NCBI RefSeq assembly: GCF_003968755.1
Contig: NZ_RYDL01000005.1
Span: 62,001 to 126,000 of the forward strand
Length of the DNA: 64,000 bases
DNA from: Flavobacterium sp. RSP15
Lineage (GTDB): Bacteria > Bacteroidota > Bacteroidia > Flavobacteriales > Flavobacteriaceae
Direction of reading: 5' to 3'
Position numbers and translations under genes: made by a program. Each line of letters opens with the position of its first letter. The first letter of the stretch is position 1. Shown piece by piece: positions 52,165-61,302 of this stretch. Below the pieces are notes generated by a model. The model was given only the letters and a program-made list of their open reading frames with translations, was not told where the DNA came from and searched no databases.

Positions 52165-52969
52165 TAGCAGTGTTTATAAAAGAGAGAACAGCATCGTTAA
52201 AAACATTAGGCTGTTCCACATTGACTACATGTCCACAGTTTTGTATTACAAACAACGTAGACGATTTATAATGATTTTCGACCACTTTTTTAACTGATGG
52301 TAAAAACATATAATCCTCTTCACCCATCACATAAAGCGTTGGAATGTTTAACTCAACCTGACGGAACCATTTGAGCACCGGATTTATTTCGGCGGTGAGT
52401 TTAAACCATTTGATAAATTCTTTTTGGTATAATTTCTTGGCCTCATTGATAAAAAGAACCCGAGATTGTTTGTGACTTTTTTTCGGCATGATGACAAAGG
52501 CAAAAAACTGATATAGAACCAAATAAGGCAGTACATATTTAAACAAATTACCCAATCGCATCAATACTTGGGAACGGAAATTCATTTTCAATATCGCACC
52601 ACCAAGAATCATACTTTGAACTCGTTCCGGATACATTTCAGCCAATTGTCTGATGAGAATGGTACCCAATGAAATGCCAACAAAATGTGATTTTTTGATT
52701 GTGAGAAAATCTAAGACTTCCAAAATATCATTGGCCAAAGCCGAAAAAGTATATTTTTGTTTGAAAGCAGTTTTCAGCGTAGGTTTTGATTCCCCGTGAC
52801 CGCGTAAATCCAATAATAAAACGTTATGCTGTTTCTTAAAATCCCGTATTTGTTTAAACCATATAGACGAACTCCCACCAGCACCGTGAACAAAAGTTAC
52901 CCATTGGTCGCTGTTTTTATTTTCATAAATGGTATAATTGATCACGTCTTTTTTTTGTAAAAATAGCAC
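52160..52969 (-). CDS. Alpha/beta hydrolase
   Basis: This 269-residue hydrolase has the oxyanion motif VTFVHGAGGSSSIW, LLLDLRGHGESKP, the nucleophile Ser in FVGISLGTILIRQL, the Asp in MGEEDYMFLPS and the His in NCGHVVNVEQP. The GTG at 52969 (VLFLQKKDVINY) is preferred as start because its position fits family members I recall; longer frames to 53230 would overlap a promoter and a small gene on the other strand and add an implausible N-terminus. Substrate unknown; cytosolic. Confidence 0.85.
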   Translation of the reverse strand: MLFLQKKDVINYTIYENKNSDQWVTFVHGAGGSSSIWFKQIRDFKKQHNVLLLDLRGHGESKPTLKTAFKQKYTFSALANDILEVLDFLTIKKSHFVGISLGTILIRQLAEMYPERVQSMILGGAILKMNFRSQVLMRLGNLFKYVLPYLVLYQFFAFVIMPKKSHKQSRVLFINEAKKLYQKEFIKWFKLTAEINPVLKWFRQVELNIPTLYVMGEEDYMFLPSVKKVVENHYKSSTLFVIQNCGHVVNVEQPNVFNDAVLSFINTAK

Positions 52970-53027
52970 ATTAATTTTAAATCCCAATCTTAACAAATAA
53001 TAATGCTTCTTTTGCGATTGTAAAACG

Positions 53028-53035
53028 TAAGTTTG
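53028..53035 (+). promoter_or_regulatory. -7 promoter element of small-protein gene
   Basis: TAAGTTTG matches TAnnTTTG and lies 16 bases before the ATG at 53052, which supports transcription of that short frame. Confidence 0.5.
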
Positions 53036-53051
53036 CACAAAAATTACACCC

Positions 53052-53201
53052 ATGAAAGGATTATTGAAAGAGAAAAGTGAAATAGAAGAGCTTAAAAAAG
53101 AGTACCAAAAATTATCAGAACTAAATTTCCTTATCGAAAAGTCTTCTGCTAAATCGATCGTAACAACAGAAAAATTGATTTTAGAGGAATGCGAATTATA
53201 G
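53052..53201 (+). CDS. Small helical protein, 49 residues
   Basis: The frame encodes a charged helical peptide (KEKSEIEELKKEYQKLSELN) with a coiled-coil-like pattern and a short C-terminal EECEL. Length and the N-terminal part recall the small flavobacterial Lacal_2735-type proteins, but the typical LSxxNR segment is not present, so this is a weak resemblance. A good promoter element just upstream supports expression. Its stop overlaps the 3' end of the opposite-strand metal-receptor gene by six bases. Confidence 0.55.
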   Translation: MKGLLKEKSEIEELKKEYQKLSELNFLIEKSSAKSIVTTEKLILEECEL

Positions 53202-54008
53202 TTTTTGATGCATTTTTTTAAAATAGTCAAACGCTTTTAGCAATCGGCTTCCATACCAAGAAAACATTTCACCATCTACAAATACCGTTTTTGCGTGGTG
53301 TGTGTGCCTTCCTATTTCGAAAGCATCTTCCTCTTTGAAAGGATACGGCTCTGATGAAAGAAAAACCAAATCTGGGTCCCCTTCCAAACGCATTTTTTTG
53401 AGTTCAATTTCGGGGTAACGTCCAGAAGTCTCGGCATGACCTGCATATATGTTTTGAAAATGGTTTATTTTCAGTAATTCATTGATAAAATTATTAGAAC
53501 CGGCAACCATAAAAGGATTTTTCCAAATAAAATATGCTACCTTTTGTTGCGGCTTATCTTTTATAAAGTTTTTAAAATCGCTCAGGGCAAAAGCCAATTT
53601 ATCGTTCCATTTCTGGGCTTCGGTCCTACAATTAAAGAGCTGACCAAAGTCAGTAATCATCTGAAAATTATCTTCGATTGTAATGATATTTGTTACCCAA
53701 ACCGGACAAATGTTACGCAACTCTTCCACAATCTCCTGTGTGTTTTCCTCTTTGTTACAAATGATGATATCGGGTTTCAACAATCTGATTTTTTCAAAAT
53801 GCACCTTTTTGGTTCCGCCAACGATTTTCTTGGTAGACTTAAAATGATACGGATGCACGCAGAATTTGGTAATTCCGATGATTCGGTCTTCCAAACCTAA
53901 ATCAGAGAGTAATTCCGTTTGTGAGGGAACCAATGATATAATGCGTTTTGGCGAAGTTTCAAAAGAATGTATTATTCCGATTTGATCGATTAAAGTTTTT
54001 TGTCTCAA
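53196..54008 (-). CDS. BtuF-like helical-backbone metal receptor without signal peptide
   Basis: The 270-residue protein has the fold signature of periplasmic B12 or siderophore-binding proteins: RIISLVPSQTELLSDLGLED at about 22-41, VGGTKKVHFEKIRLLKPDII, and a C-terminal segment WYGSRLLKAFDYF. Unlike true transport receptors it has no signal peptide or lipobox, and no ABC permease gene lies nearby. Such cytosolic-looking homologues are common in Bacteroidota and may bind cobalamin or another cofactor inside the cell. The nearby B12-dependent icmF is about 2.4 kb away; any link is inference. Confidence 0.82.
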   Translation of the reverse strand: MRQKTLIDQIGIIHSFETSPKRIISLVPSQTELLSDLGLEDRIIGITKFCVHPYHFKSTKKIVGGTKKVHFEKIRLLKPDIIICNKEENTQEIVEELRNICPVWVTNIITIEDNFQMITDFGQLFNCRTEAQKWNDKLAFALSDFKNFIKDKPQQKVAYFIWKNPFMVAGSNNFINELLKINHFQNIYAGHAETSGRYPEIELKKMRLEGDPDLVFLSSEPYPFKEEDAFEIGRHTHHAKTVFVDGEMFSWYGSRLLKAFDYFKKMHQKL

Positions 54009-54209
54009 GTTTAATGTTTAATGTTTAGTAAATCTAATCAAAAATTATATTTTTAAACCATTTAGAAATTTAGAAAAATTAAGGCGTAAAAAGTTTAGAG
54101 GTAAAATTTTTGATTCAAATCTTAGCGCAAGGGTAATAAGACTTAATTTCTTAATGGTTTAAAATGAAGAATGATTTAATTCAAAATGTTTTATAAAAAC
54201 CCAATAACG

Positions 54210-55037
54210 TTAAACGTTAAACTTCAAACTCATAATTTCCTCCATTTCCTGTTGCATTTTCAACGCTTCAGCTCTTGCTTTTTCGACAAAATTAGTTCCG
54301 TTTGAAGCATAAATAATCGCTCTGGAAGAATTGATCAGTAACCCAACATCTGCATTCATTCCATATTTGCAAACTTCAGCCAGACTTCCGCCTTGTGCTC
54401 CTACTCCGGGAACAAGCAAGAAACTGTCAGGAACAATTTTGCGAATTTCAGTGAAATATTCGGCTTTTGTTGCACCCACAACATACATCAGGTTTTCGCT
54501 GTTTTTCCAGTTTTTAGATACTTCCAAAACTTGTTTGTACAATTCTTTTCCGTTTAAGTTTAAAATCTGAAAATCAAAAGCACCTTCGTTAGAAGTCAAA
54601 GCCAACATAATCGTATGTTTATTTTTGAAAGCCAGAAAAGGCTCCACTGAATCTTTTCCCATATAAGGAGCAACGGTAATACTGTCAAAATTCAAATCTT
54701 CAAAAAAAGCTTTGGCATACATGGCAGACGTATTACCAATATCACCACGTTTGGCATCGGCAATAGTAAAAATATCCGGATACGTTGAGTTGATGTAATC
54801 GATTGTTTTTTGTAGAGACGTCCATCCTTTCAAACCATACGCTTCATAAAACGCAACATTTGGTTTATAAGCCACAGCCAAATCATGCGTTGCATCGATT
54901 ATCGCTTTATTGAATTCGAAAATGGGATCTTCCAATTCTAGTAGATGCTGTGGAATTTTAGTCAAATCGATATCGAGTCCTACTGTTAGGAATGATTTCT
55001 TGCTTCTGATTTGGTCAATAAGTTGTTGTGTAGTCAT
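54210..55037 (-). CDS. pyrF: Orotidine 5'-phosphate decarboxylase
   Basis: PyrF makes UMP, the last step of pyrimidine synthesis. This 275-residue form belongs to the longer class typical of Bacteroidota. Motifs are [14 protein letters not shown] at the N-terminus, [15 protein letters not shown] with the substrate lysine, the catalytic [15 protein letters not shown], and the phosphate loop [12 protein letters not shown]. It lies between the metal-receptor gene and prfA, each with its own spacer, so it is probably transcribed alone or with prfA. Confidence 0.96.
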   Translation of the reverse strand: MTTQQLIDQIRSKKSFLTVGLDIDLTKIPQHLLELEDPIFEFNKAIIDATHDLAVAYKPNVAFYEAYGLKGWTSLQKTIDYINSTYPDIFTIADAKRGDIGNTSAMYAKAFFEDLNFDSITVAPYMGKDSVEPFLAFKNKHTIMLALTSNEGAFDFQILNLNGKELYKQVLEVSKNWKNSENLMYVVGATKAEYFTEIRKIVPDSFLLVPGVGAQGGSLAEVCKYGMNADVGLLINSSRAIIYASNGTNFVEKARAEALKMQQEMEEIMSLKFNV

Positions 55038-55110
55038 TATTGTGTGTTTAAACGCAAAGTTCGCAAAGTTTTTAGCAAAGATTACAATATTATTTTACTA
55101 CTATCCGTTT

Positions 55111-55179
55111 TTAGCCCCTATTGAGCCGATATCCTCGCAGTGAAACGAAGAGATAAAGGTAAAAGCGGGAAATAGCTCC
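55111..55179. repeat. Intergenic element (TAGCCC...TAGCTCC type), copy 1
   Basis: The segment from TTAGCCCCTATTGAGCC to GCGGGAAATAGCTCC has outer ends that match, in opposite orientation, the element at 56719-56817 and, in the same orientation, that at 61109-61168. The central part differs in each. It sits just upstream of the prfA terminator. Confidence 0.65.
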
Positions 55180-55205
55180 AAAAAAAGCCTCAATAAATGA
55201 GGCTT
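55180..55205 (-). terminator. Rho-independent terminator of prfA
   Basis: AAGCCTCA pairs with TGAGGCTT around a five-base loop; on the minus strand the stem is followed by a T run. It lies 6 bases beyond the prfA stop codon. Confidence 0.85.
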
Positions 55206-55210
55206 AGTTA

Positions 55211-56287
55211 TTAATATACTTCGCTGGCTTCTTTCAGTTTTTCCATGTTGTTGACTAACGCCAACTCATCTACTATTTTCTGAATATCACCATTCATGAT
55301 ATTTCCTAAATCGTACAACGTCAAACCTACACGGTGATCCGTTACACGGCCTTGTGCATAATTATACGTGCGAATTTTCGCAGAACGGTCACCAGAACTT
55401 ACCTGAGACGTACGCGTTGTAGCATCTTCCGCTTGTTTTTTGGCTAATTCCTGTTCGTACAAACGGGAACGCAAAACACCAAAAGCTTTATCTTTATTCT
55501 TGTGTTGTGATTTCTGATCCTGACATTGCGCCACCAATCCAGTTGGAATGTGTGTCAAACGAACCGCTGATTTAGTTGTATTTACGGATTGTCCACCAGG
55601 TCCTGACGAACAAAAGAAATCTACACGCACATCATTCATATCAATTTGCACATCAAATTCCTCTGCTTCCGGCAATACCATAACAGTCGCCGCTGATGTG
55701 TGAACACGTCCTTGCGTTTCCGTTTGCGGTACCCGTTGTACACGGTGAACACCCGCTTCAAACTTCAAGGTTCCATAAACATCCTCACCGGTAACTTCAA
55801 AAATCACCTCTTTGAAACCACCCGAAGTTCCCTCATTCATATCGACCACCGACGTTCTCCAACCTCTGTTCTCACAATATTTCGTGTACATACGGAACAA
55901 ATCCCCGGCAAAAATACTCGCTTCATCCCCACCTGTTCCGGCACGAATCTCCACCATGACATTTTTGGCATCTTCGGGATCTTTAGGAATCAACATAAAC
56001 TTGATTTCATCCTCCAGTTCCGGCAATCTTTCCTTAGCTTCGTCCAATTGCATTTTGGCCATTTCGGTCATATCCGCATCACTGTTATCGGCAATTATTT
56101 CGTTTGCTTCGTCGATGTTTGCCATCAAAACAACATATTCATCGCGTTTTTCAGCCAAAGCTTTTAAACTTTTGTACTCTTGATTCAATTGCACATAACG
56201 CTTCTGATCCATAATAACATCCGGCTGAATAATCAAATCCGAAATCTCATCGAAACGTTGTTTTACTATTTGAAGTCTATCTAACAT
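55211..56287 (-). CDS. prfA: Peptide chain release factor 1
   Basis: RF1 recognises UAA and UAG and triggers peptide release. Domain 3 carries [20 protein letters not shown] with the catalytic GGQ. The codon-reading tripeptide region reads [16 protein letters not shown], where E. coli RF1 has [23 protein letters not shown] completes the family signature. Length 358 is normal. No stem-loop suggesting autoregulation was found upstream. Confidence 0.97.
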   Translation of the reverse strand: MLDRLQIVKQRFDEISDLIIQPDVIMDQKRYVQLNQEYKSLKALAEKRDEYVVLMANIDEANEIIADNSDADMTEMAKMQLDEAKERLPELEDEIKFMLIPKDPEDAKNVMVEIRAGTGGDEASIFAGDLFRMYTKYCENRGWRTSVVDMNEGTSGGFKEVIFEVTGEDVYGTLKFEAGVHRVQRVPQTETQGRVHTSAATVMVLPEAEEFDVQIDMNDVRVDFFCSSGPGGQSVNTTKSAVRLTHIPTGLVAQCQDQKSQHKNKDKAFGVLRSRLYEQELAKKQAEDATTRTSQVSSGDRSAKIRTYNYAQGRVTDHRVGLTLYDLGNIMNGDIQKIVDELALVNNMEKLKEASEVY

Positions 56288-56988
56288 TTTCTTAGTCCTT
56301 TATTTCTTCTCGTTTATATTTTGCCCAGAGGCAGAAATAACCTCTAAAGACGATTTTTTTAATTAAATCAAAATCACCTTTTGGTTAAGACTGCAAAATT
56401 ACGAAAAAAGTATTCAGTTTGCAAGGTTCGTTTTTTGCTATTTCAGCAGCTATTTGTCATTCCGAAGCACGAGGAAACTCATAACTGGCGTAACCCGTGT
56501 GATCTCGCATACCAAAATTCGTTTTTAAATATTTTTAGCAACTATTTGTCATTTCGAGGCAAGAGAAATCTCATAATTCAAATGACCTATGTGATTCCTA
56601 ATCATCTTATTGATATAACACGATAATCTAGAGATAATTCAACTACCAAAACATTTTCCGCAAGTGATCTGACATCGCTCTTAAAACAGCTATTACTTAT
56701 TTTATTTTTAACTTTTTCAGGAGCTATTTCCTGCTATCCGCTGTATCTTTTTCTGACAAAAAAAGCCAGAAAAAGGATGCCGCTGCTATCAGGGCTAGGG
56801 CTCAAAAAAATAAATTCTTAAAGTAAATGAGTGATCCATATCTGATGGGTTTTGCATTTTATTTGAAAATAATTCCGACAGCAATCATACGTGTACGGAG
56901 TTTGTAAAACCGTTGGGGAAATTTTCGTCTCTAGTAGCAGTTCTTCTATTGTTAAAAAATGTAATGTAAGTGGTTTTAATTCTTCAAT
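56288..56988. repeat. Intergenic region with two repeat types
   Basis: Two diverged direct copies of a roughly 66-base unit lie at 56441-56506 and 56533-56598, a 92-base period; both contain AGCxxCTATTTGTCATTxCGA and end near GTGAT. At 56719-56817 is a copy, inverted, of the TAGCCC/TAGCTCC element, with an inner CTTTTTCTG/CAGAAAAAG stem (56747-56755 with 56767-56775). No gene was found. Confidence 0.6.
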
Positions 56989-58152
56989 TTAGATTTCTAA
57001 GGATTTTAAATATTCTAATGGTGTCATACCGGTTACTTCCTTAAAGGCTACAAAAAATGAAGTCCTAGACGAAAACCCGGATTTCATCCAAATACCTTCC
57101 ATAGAATGGAATAATAATGCGTCACTACTTAATTCCTTTTTTGCAAAATCAATTCGAAGTTCTTTTCTTAGAGTTGTAAATTTTATTTCCAATATTACAT
57201 TAAAGCAATATAATACCTCTTTACTCTTTAAGTTTAATGCACTACTAATATCAGTAATAGCAAAATTAGGATTGAGTAGATTTTTTTCTTTTTTGACAAA
57301 ATCTAAAATTAATGCTGCTGTAGTTATCAATGATTCATGATCATCTTTATTAAATACAACTTTAGATTTTACTTTATTAGTAAGTTTATTATCTCCGTAC
57401 AATATTACTGGAAAAACTAGCATCAGTATTGGAATTAAACAAAACAACATACTTAAGATATAATTTAAAAGTAATCTTGAATTAATTATTTCCTCACTTG
57501 TTGTTAAATCATTTGTTGTGTTGTGGAAATTTAGTGTTAAATTAGTGTATCCGATCGACATTAAAACTATTATGCTATTTATTACTATCAACCATTTAAA
57601 AACAATATAATCTTGTCTTTTATCCAGTAATACTTTTTTGTTTTTCTTGTAAAACACAAATAACATTAGTAAATTATATGTAGAAAACAATAATATGTTT
57701 ATAGGTCGTAATAGAATATTTATATAGCTTGGATAAAGCCAACTGGTATTAATTTTTGATATGTAATGTGGTCTGTCTAATAAAACTTGTGCAATTTTAA
57801 GTTTAGAATCGAAATCCGTAAAAAAATAAGGGAATATAGAAATTAAACTTATTACAAATGGCAAAAAATGTAAGTAATCAGTTTTACTTAATTTAGTTGT
57901 GTGAATTAAGGTGTTTCTGGTATAAAAATATAGAAATGGACCAATTAGATATCCTAAAGGTATAATATGTACCGCAAGTACAGCCAAACAAAATTGATTG
58001 GGCTCTGTAAAATTAAAATAATGCAACATAGCGATTAGGCTAATGAAAATTAAACTAAAACAGATATATAAAGAATTCTTGTTTTTATGTACATTATTGC
58101 GCAACAACAATATACACAAAATAATTACAGATGTTGAAATGAATAAAGTCAT
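56989..58152 (-). CDS. Membrane-bound AraC-family transcriptional regulator
   Basis: The first roughly 250 residues contain about seven membrane spans; the last 110 are an AraC-type double helix-turn-helix domain, with FAITDISSALNLKSKEVLYC as the first unit and IWMKSGFSSRTSFFVAFKEV-TGMTPLEYLK as the second, conserved one. Membrane AraC regulators of this layout are common in Bacteroidota. The membrane part could sense a small hydrophobic ligand; nothing in the sequence shows which. It is separated by 350 bases from the next gene and seems alone. Confidence 0.88.
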   Translation of the reverse strand: MTLFISTSVIILCILLLRNNVHKNKNSLYICFSLIFISLIAMLHYFNFTEPNQFCLAVLAVHIIPLGYLIGPFLYFYTRNTLIHTTKLSKTDYLHFLPFVISLISIFPYFFTDFDSKLKIAQVLLDRPHYISKINTSWLYPSYINILLRPINILLFSTYNLLMLFVFYKKNKKVLLDKRQDYIVFKWLIVINSIIVLMSIGYTNLTLNFHNTTNDLTTSEEIINSRLLLNYILSMLFCLIPILMLVFPVILYGDNKLTNKVKSKVVFNKDDHESLITTAALILDFVKKEKNLLNPNFAITDISSALNLKSKEVLYCFNVILEIKFTTLRKELRIDFAKKELSSDALLFHSMEGIWMKSGFSSRTSFFVAFKEVTGMTPLEYLKSLEI

Positions 58153-58503
58153 TAATTTTTAATTTTGGAGTGCAATTATACAATAATATCTTGATGAAAA
58201 TTGTGAAAAAACAACAACAGCAGTTCAAAAAATAAAAAAAAGAACTAAGATAAAAAATTAATTCTAAAATTAATTTCCACTTCTGTTTAAAATTCGTGAT
58301 TTTTATTTTAAAGTATTGATAGTCAATATTTTATTATTTATTTAATAAGTATTTATTTAAAAAATGTAAGTGTTTATTTAAAAATATGAGTTCTGTAAAA
58401 TACATTTTAGTTCAAAAAATTCAAAAGCGAACTAAAAAATATTGCAGATTATTTTAATATTAAATATTGCTTGTTATTTTTGATTTATTAAACCCAAATA
58501 AAC
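58153..58503. other. AT-rich intergenic region with promoter element
   Basis: Very AT-rich DNA between divergent genes, with many TTTATTTA-like runs. TATTTTTG at 58475-58482 fits the TAnnTTTG promoter element for the gene starting at 58504. No gene was found. Confidence 0.5.
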
Positions 58504-58803
58504 ATGCATATTTTAAAGTACGTTATTAACGAAAAAAAAATACCCGTCATTTTTAGTAAAGATATTCCGCATTGCGATGTTATGTCTGATGTAATTTCTG
58601 CGGGTTTTTTGATAGTTAAATTTGAAATGAATCCACAAAAATTTGCAGTAAAATGTTTTGGTGAAAGTAGCTCGTTAAATAAAAAAAAAGGTGAGGAAGA
58701 TGAAACCTTGATTGAAAATTATCTTAACAATCAATTTTGCTCTATCGTAAATCTAAAAAAAGATAGCTCCGAAGTGTCGGAAGAACAAACGAGAAGCAAA
58801 TAA
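58504..58803 (+). CDS. Hypothetical 99-residue soluble protein
   Basis: I do not recognise the family. The protein begins with MHILKYVINEKKIPVIFSKD, includes CDVMSDVISAGFLIVKFEMN and then a highly charged region (LNKKKGEEDETLIENYLNNQ), and ends in a polar tail. There is no signal or membrane span. The first part reads like a small beta-rich domain. A -7 promoter element 21 bases upstream supports expression. Confidence 0.6.
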   Translation: MHILKYVINEKKIPVIFSKDIPHCDVMSDVISAGFLIVKFEMNPQKFAVKCFGESSSLNKKKGEEDETLIENYLNNQFCSIVNLKKDSSEVSEEQTRSK

Positions 58804-58820
58804 AACAATAGATAAAAAGG

Positions 58821-59063
58821 ATGAGATTGCTTCATTCCACGCAATCACGTAACGCAATCGCAAGGGAACAAACTCAAAAGCAGCAAAAAAGCACGAACCA
58901 GATCACTCAGACACCCACAATCGTTAGTGCGGTTTTGAAGACTGTGCTCACAACAGCTAGGATTACGTGCGTGGTACGAACAGTAAAACCTGTATTGAGC
59001 AGCCTGTCCCGCTTTTACGGGAAAACCGATTGTACGTCCGGTAACATTATGTACTTATCGTAA
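58821..59063 (+). CDS. Doubtful 80-residue frame in G/C-richer DNA
   Basis: The frame starts with ATG 18 bases after the preceding stop and encodes a Thr/Gln/Ser-rich basic product (REQTQKQQKSTNQITQTPTI) without recognisable fold. The base composition of 58830-59050 is clearly richer in G and C than its surroundings, which suggests foreign or noncoding origin. It could be a chance frame in a decayed region. Confidence 0.25.
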   Translation: MRLLHSTQSRNAIAREQTQKQQKSTNQITQTPTIVSAVLKTVLTTARITCVVRTVKPVLSSLSRFYGKTDCTSGNIMYLS

Positions 59064-59205
59064 AGATTTTATAAGTATTGTTAAGAGAATTTTGTTCCTC
59101 TTTCTTTGTGGAGTGGTTTCAGCTTGGTTTTTTAGTGTTTTCTTTCACTCTTGAACACCGATTCGCTTATCCGATTGCTTAAGTAAAAATGATCAAGCAA
59201 AAAAA

Positions 59206-59246
59206 ACAACTCGAAATAGCTACTACATATTTCAAGTCGTTTTATA
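59206..59246 (-). terminator. Terminator-like hairpin after glycosyltransferase gene
   Basis: AACTCGAAATA and TATTTCAAGTCGTT can pair with one mismatch and G-T pairs; on the minus strand a T run follows. It lies about 20 bases after the stop codon of the glycosyltransferase gene. Confidence 0.5.
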
Positions 59247-59266
59247 TTTAATTTCGGAACAATGAC

Positions 59267-60703
59267 TTATTTTTTTTGGGACAAACCTCGTGTTAACCAT
59301 CCACTTTTATTAGCGGTAAAAAGAGCATAAGGCAATATCCAAAACAAACTAAAGGTATAAAAAATACTATAGGAATAGGCCCAAAAAGACTCCCTTACCG
59401 AATAGCGCTTAGCATAAAATAAAGCCGGAAAACTGGATAAAATCAATATTCCTAGTAGCGTAGAACTAATCAGCAATACCGGATGCGTAACGATTAGAAA
59501 CACCATAAATAGCAGAAACGGAATAGCCATTATGATTTTTAGCGACTGATTTAAGAACAAAAGTCTGGTTCCGAATTTTGGTCCCTTTCTAAAATTCTTA
59601 AAAACATATTTAGCCATCATAATATTTTCACGAACATTACTTCTGCCCCATCTTATGAACATTTTATACAAACCCGTATATTCTTCTGGTACGTTAGTCA
59701 AAACCAATGCATTGCTTTGAAATAATACCTGAGACCCTTGTTTTAGGATCATATTCGTCATCGCTCGATCCTCGCCAATATCAGATGGGTTTCCCATAAA
59801 GGTTTGGTTAATCCATTCCGGAAGACAAGCAAGCACTGCCGATTTACGATAAGCGGCGGCGGCTCCCGGAGTACATAAAACAGATCCCAAACTACTTTCT
59901 GCAGAGCGCATGAATTCAAAACTCATTACGAAACTCACATTTAACATTTTAGGTATAATAGCCTTTTGGTTATTCAATACATGAACATTTCCGGCAACAG
60001 CACCACATTCTTTATTAATGATAAACGGACTTACAAGATTGCGCAAAGTATCTACTTTGACAATTGAATCACTATCTACTGTTACAAAGATTTCTCCGGT
60101 ACCCATTTCAAATCCACGATGTAATGCCTGACGTTTTCCTCGGTTTTTAGGTTGCTGATAAATGGATAAACGATCCCCTAATCTCAATTTAGCTTGCTGC
60201 ATCCAGTACCACGTATCGTCGTTACTACCATCATCAATGGCAAATAGCTCCAATTTATGTTTCGGATAGTCACTTGCAGCTAAGCTGATCAAGGTATTCC
60301 AAACCAGTTTTCCTTCATTATAAGCAGGAACAATCACAGTACAAGTAGGCAATAATTCGTCCGTAACGGATTCGATAGGTTTATAAGTGAAGTGGTGGTA
60401 TAGGTTGTATACAAAAACACTTCCGTAAAAGAAAAACAGTACGGTGGTCAAAATCAGAAATGATAGTCCCCACGCAGAATTAACCCGGTCAAGATGTAGG
60501 GCTTCAAAATCAGATTGCAAATTATAGACCAGCAATGCTCCAGCTATCAGTAGTAAAAAAGTGCCCAGCAGCACTGAGACAGCTGACAGGCTGCTGTTTC
60601 TCTTAAATCGTATCATTAGTGATCTTAAATTAATTCGAAAAACGGAACTGATATCAGGACTAGGAGCATAAGTTTGTTTTAAAATACGTGTTTCATTTTT
60701 CAT
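59267..60703 (-). CDS. Membrane family 2 glycosyltransferase
   Basis: The 478-residue enzyme has N-terminal membrane spans (about 40-62 and 80-105), a GT2 catalytic domain and about four C-terminal spans. Motifs in order are VIVPAYNEGKLVWNTL, LFAIDDGSNDDTW, the metal-binding TVDSDSIVK, the GEDRAMT catalytic-base segment and RWGRSNVREN in place of QxxRW. This order is that of processive synthases such as chitin, cellulose or hyaluronan synthase-like proteins. Export of a polysaccharide or of a lipid-linked sugar is likely; the sugar cannot be read from sequence. No polysaccharide cluster surrounds it. Confidence 0.9.
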   Translation of the reverse strand: MKNETRILKQTYAPSPDISSVFRINLRSLMIRFKRNSSLSAVSVLLGTFLLLIAGALLVYNLQSDFEALHLDRVNSAWGLSFLILTTVLFFFYGSVFVYNLYHHFTYKPIESVTDELLPTCTVIVPAYNEGKLVWNTLISLAASDYPKHKLELFAIDDGSNDDTWYWMQQAKLRLGDRLSIYQQPKNRGKRQALHRGFEMGTGEIFVTVDSDSIVKVDTLRNLVSPFIINKECGAVAGNVHVLNNQKAIIPKMLNVSFVMSFEFMRSAESSLGSVLCTPGAAAAYRKSAVLACLPEWINQTFMGNPSDIGEDRAMTNMILKQGSQVLFQSNALVLTNVPEEYTGLYKMFIRWGRSNVRENIMMAKYVFKNFRKGPKFGTRLLFLNQSLKIIMAIPFLLFMVFLIVTHPVLLISSTLLGILILSSFPALFYAKRYSVRESFWAYSYSIFYTFSLFWILPYALFTANKSGWLTRGLSQKK

Positions 60704-61302
60704 AATTGTATTGCTAAAAATTATAGGTAATTGATTTTTATTAAAATTGCCTTATTCATTTTCAATTTATTTACAGCTTATGCAAATAAACAATTCATTA
60801 AAATGGACAGAAGCAATTATATAGTTCGATTTAGCAACACTTGTTCCAATTTTATTTGTAAATGATAATCAATAGATTACGAAAAAAAATAAAAAAAAAG
60901 TGAGCAATTATTACACAATTTAAATTTATTTACACAACTATTTCCCCACTAAAACCTCGTTATCACAAGCTTTCTACTCTTGCACACAAACAGATATAAA
61001 TGCATAAAATATTGCAAGACCGGAACGCTTATCTCTGCTATTACTAGAAAAATCTGTTTCACTATTTTATATTTTTTTTTCGTTATTATGAAAACAAAAC
61101 GAAATCTTTAGCCCTGATGGAAGCGGCATCCCACGCTTTTTAGCGTGGATACAGCGGACAGCAGGAAGATGGGTTCTTGAAAAAACGCCATTCGTACTGC
61201 TCCTAATAAACAGCACGTCCTAACCGTTCATAACTCCACAAAATTTCTTTTTAATACCAATTTCTAAATTCCTACTTTGCACCCTTAAATCAGTAGGAAA
61301 AA
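60704..61302. repeat. Intergenic region with TAGCCC-type element, copy 3
   Basis: At 61109-61168 the arms AGCCCTGATGGAAGCGGCAT and ATACAGCGGACAGCAGGAA flank an inner stem CCCACGCT/AGCGTGG; they correspond to the elements at 55111 and 56719. The left half (60704-61050) is AT-rich with runs of A. No gene was found. Confidence 0.6.

Noticed and set aside
52970..53230. N-terminal extension of the alpha/beta hydrolase frame
   Set aside because: Adds 87 residues without similarity to hydrolases and overlaps a promoter and a small gene on the opposite strand; GTG at 52969 fits better.
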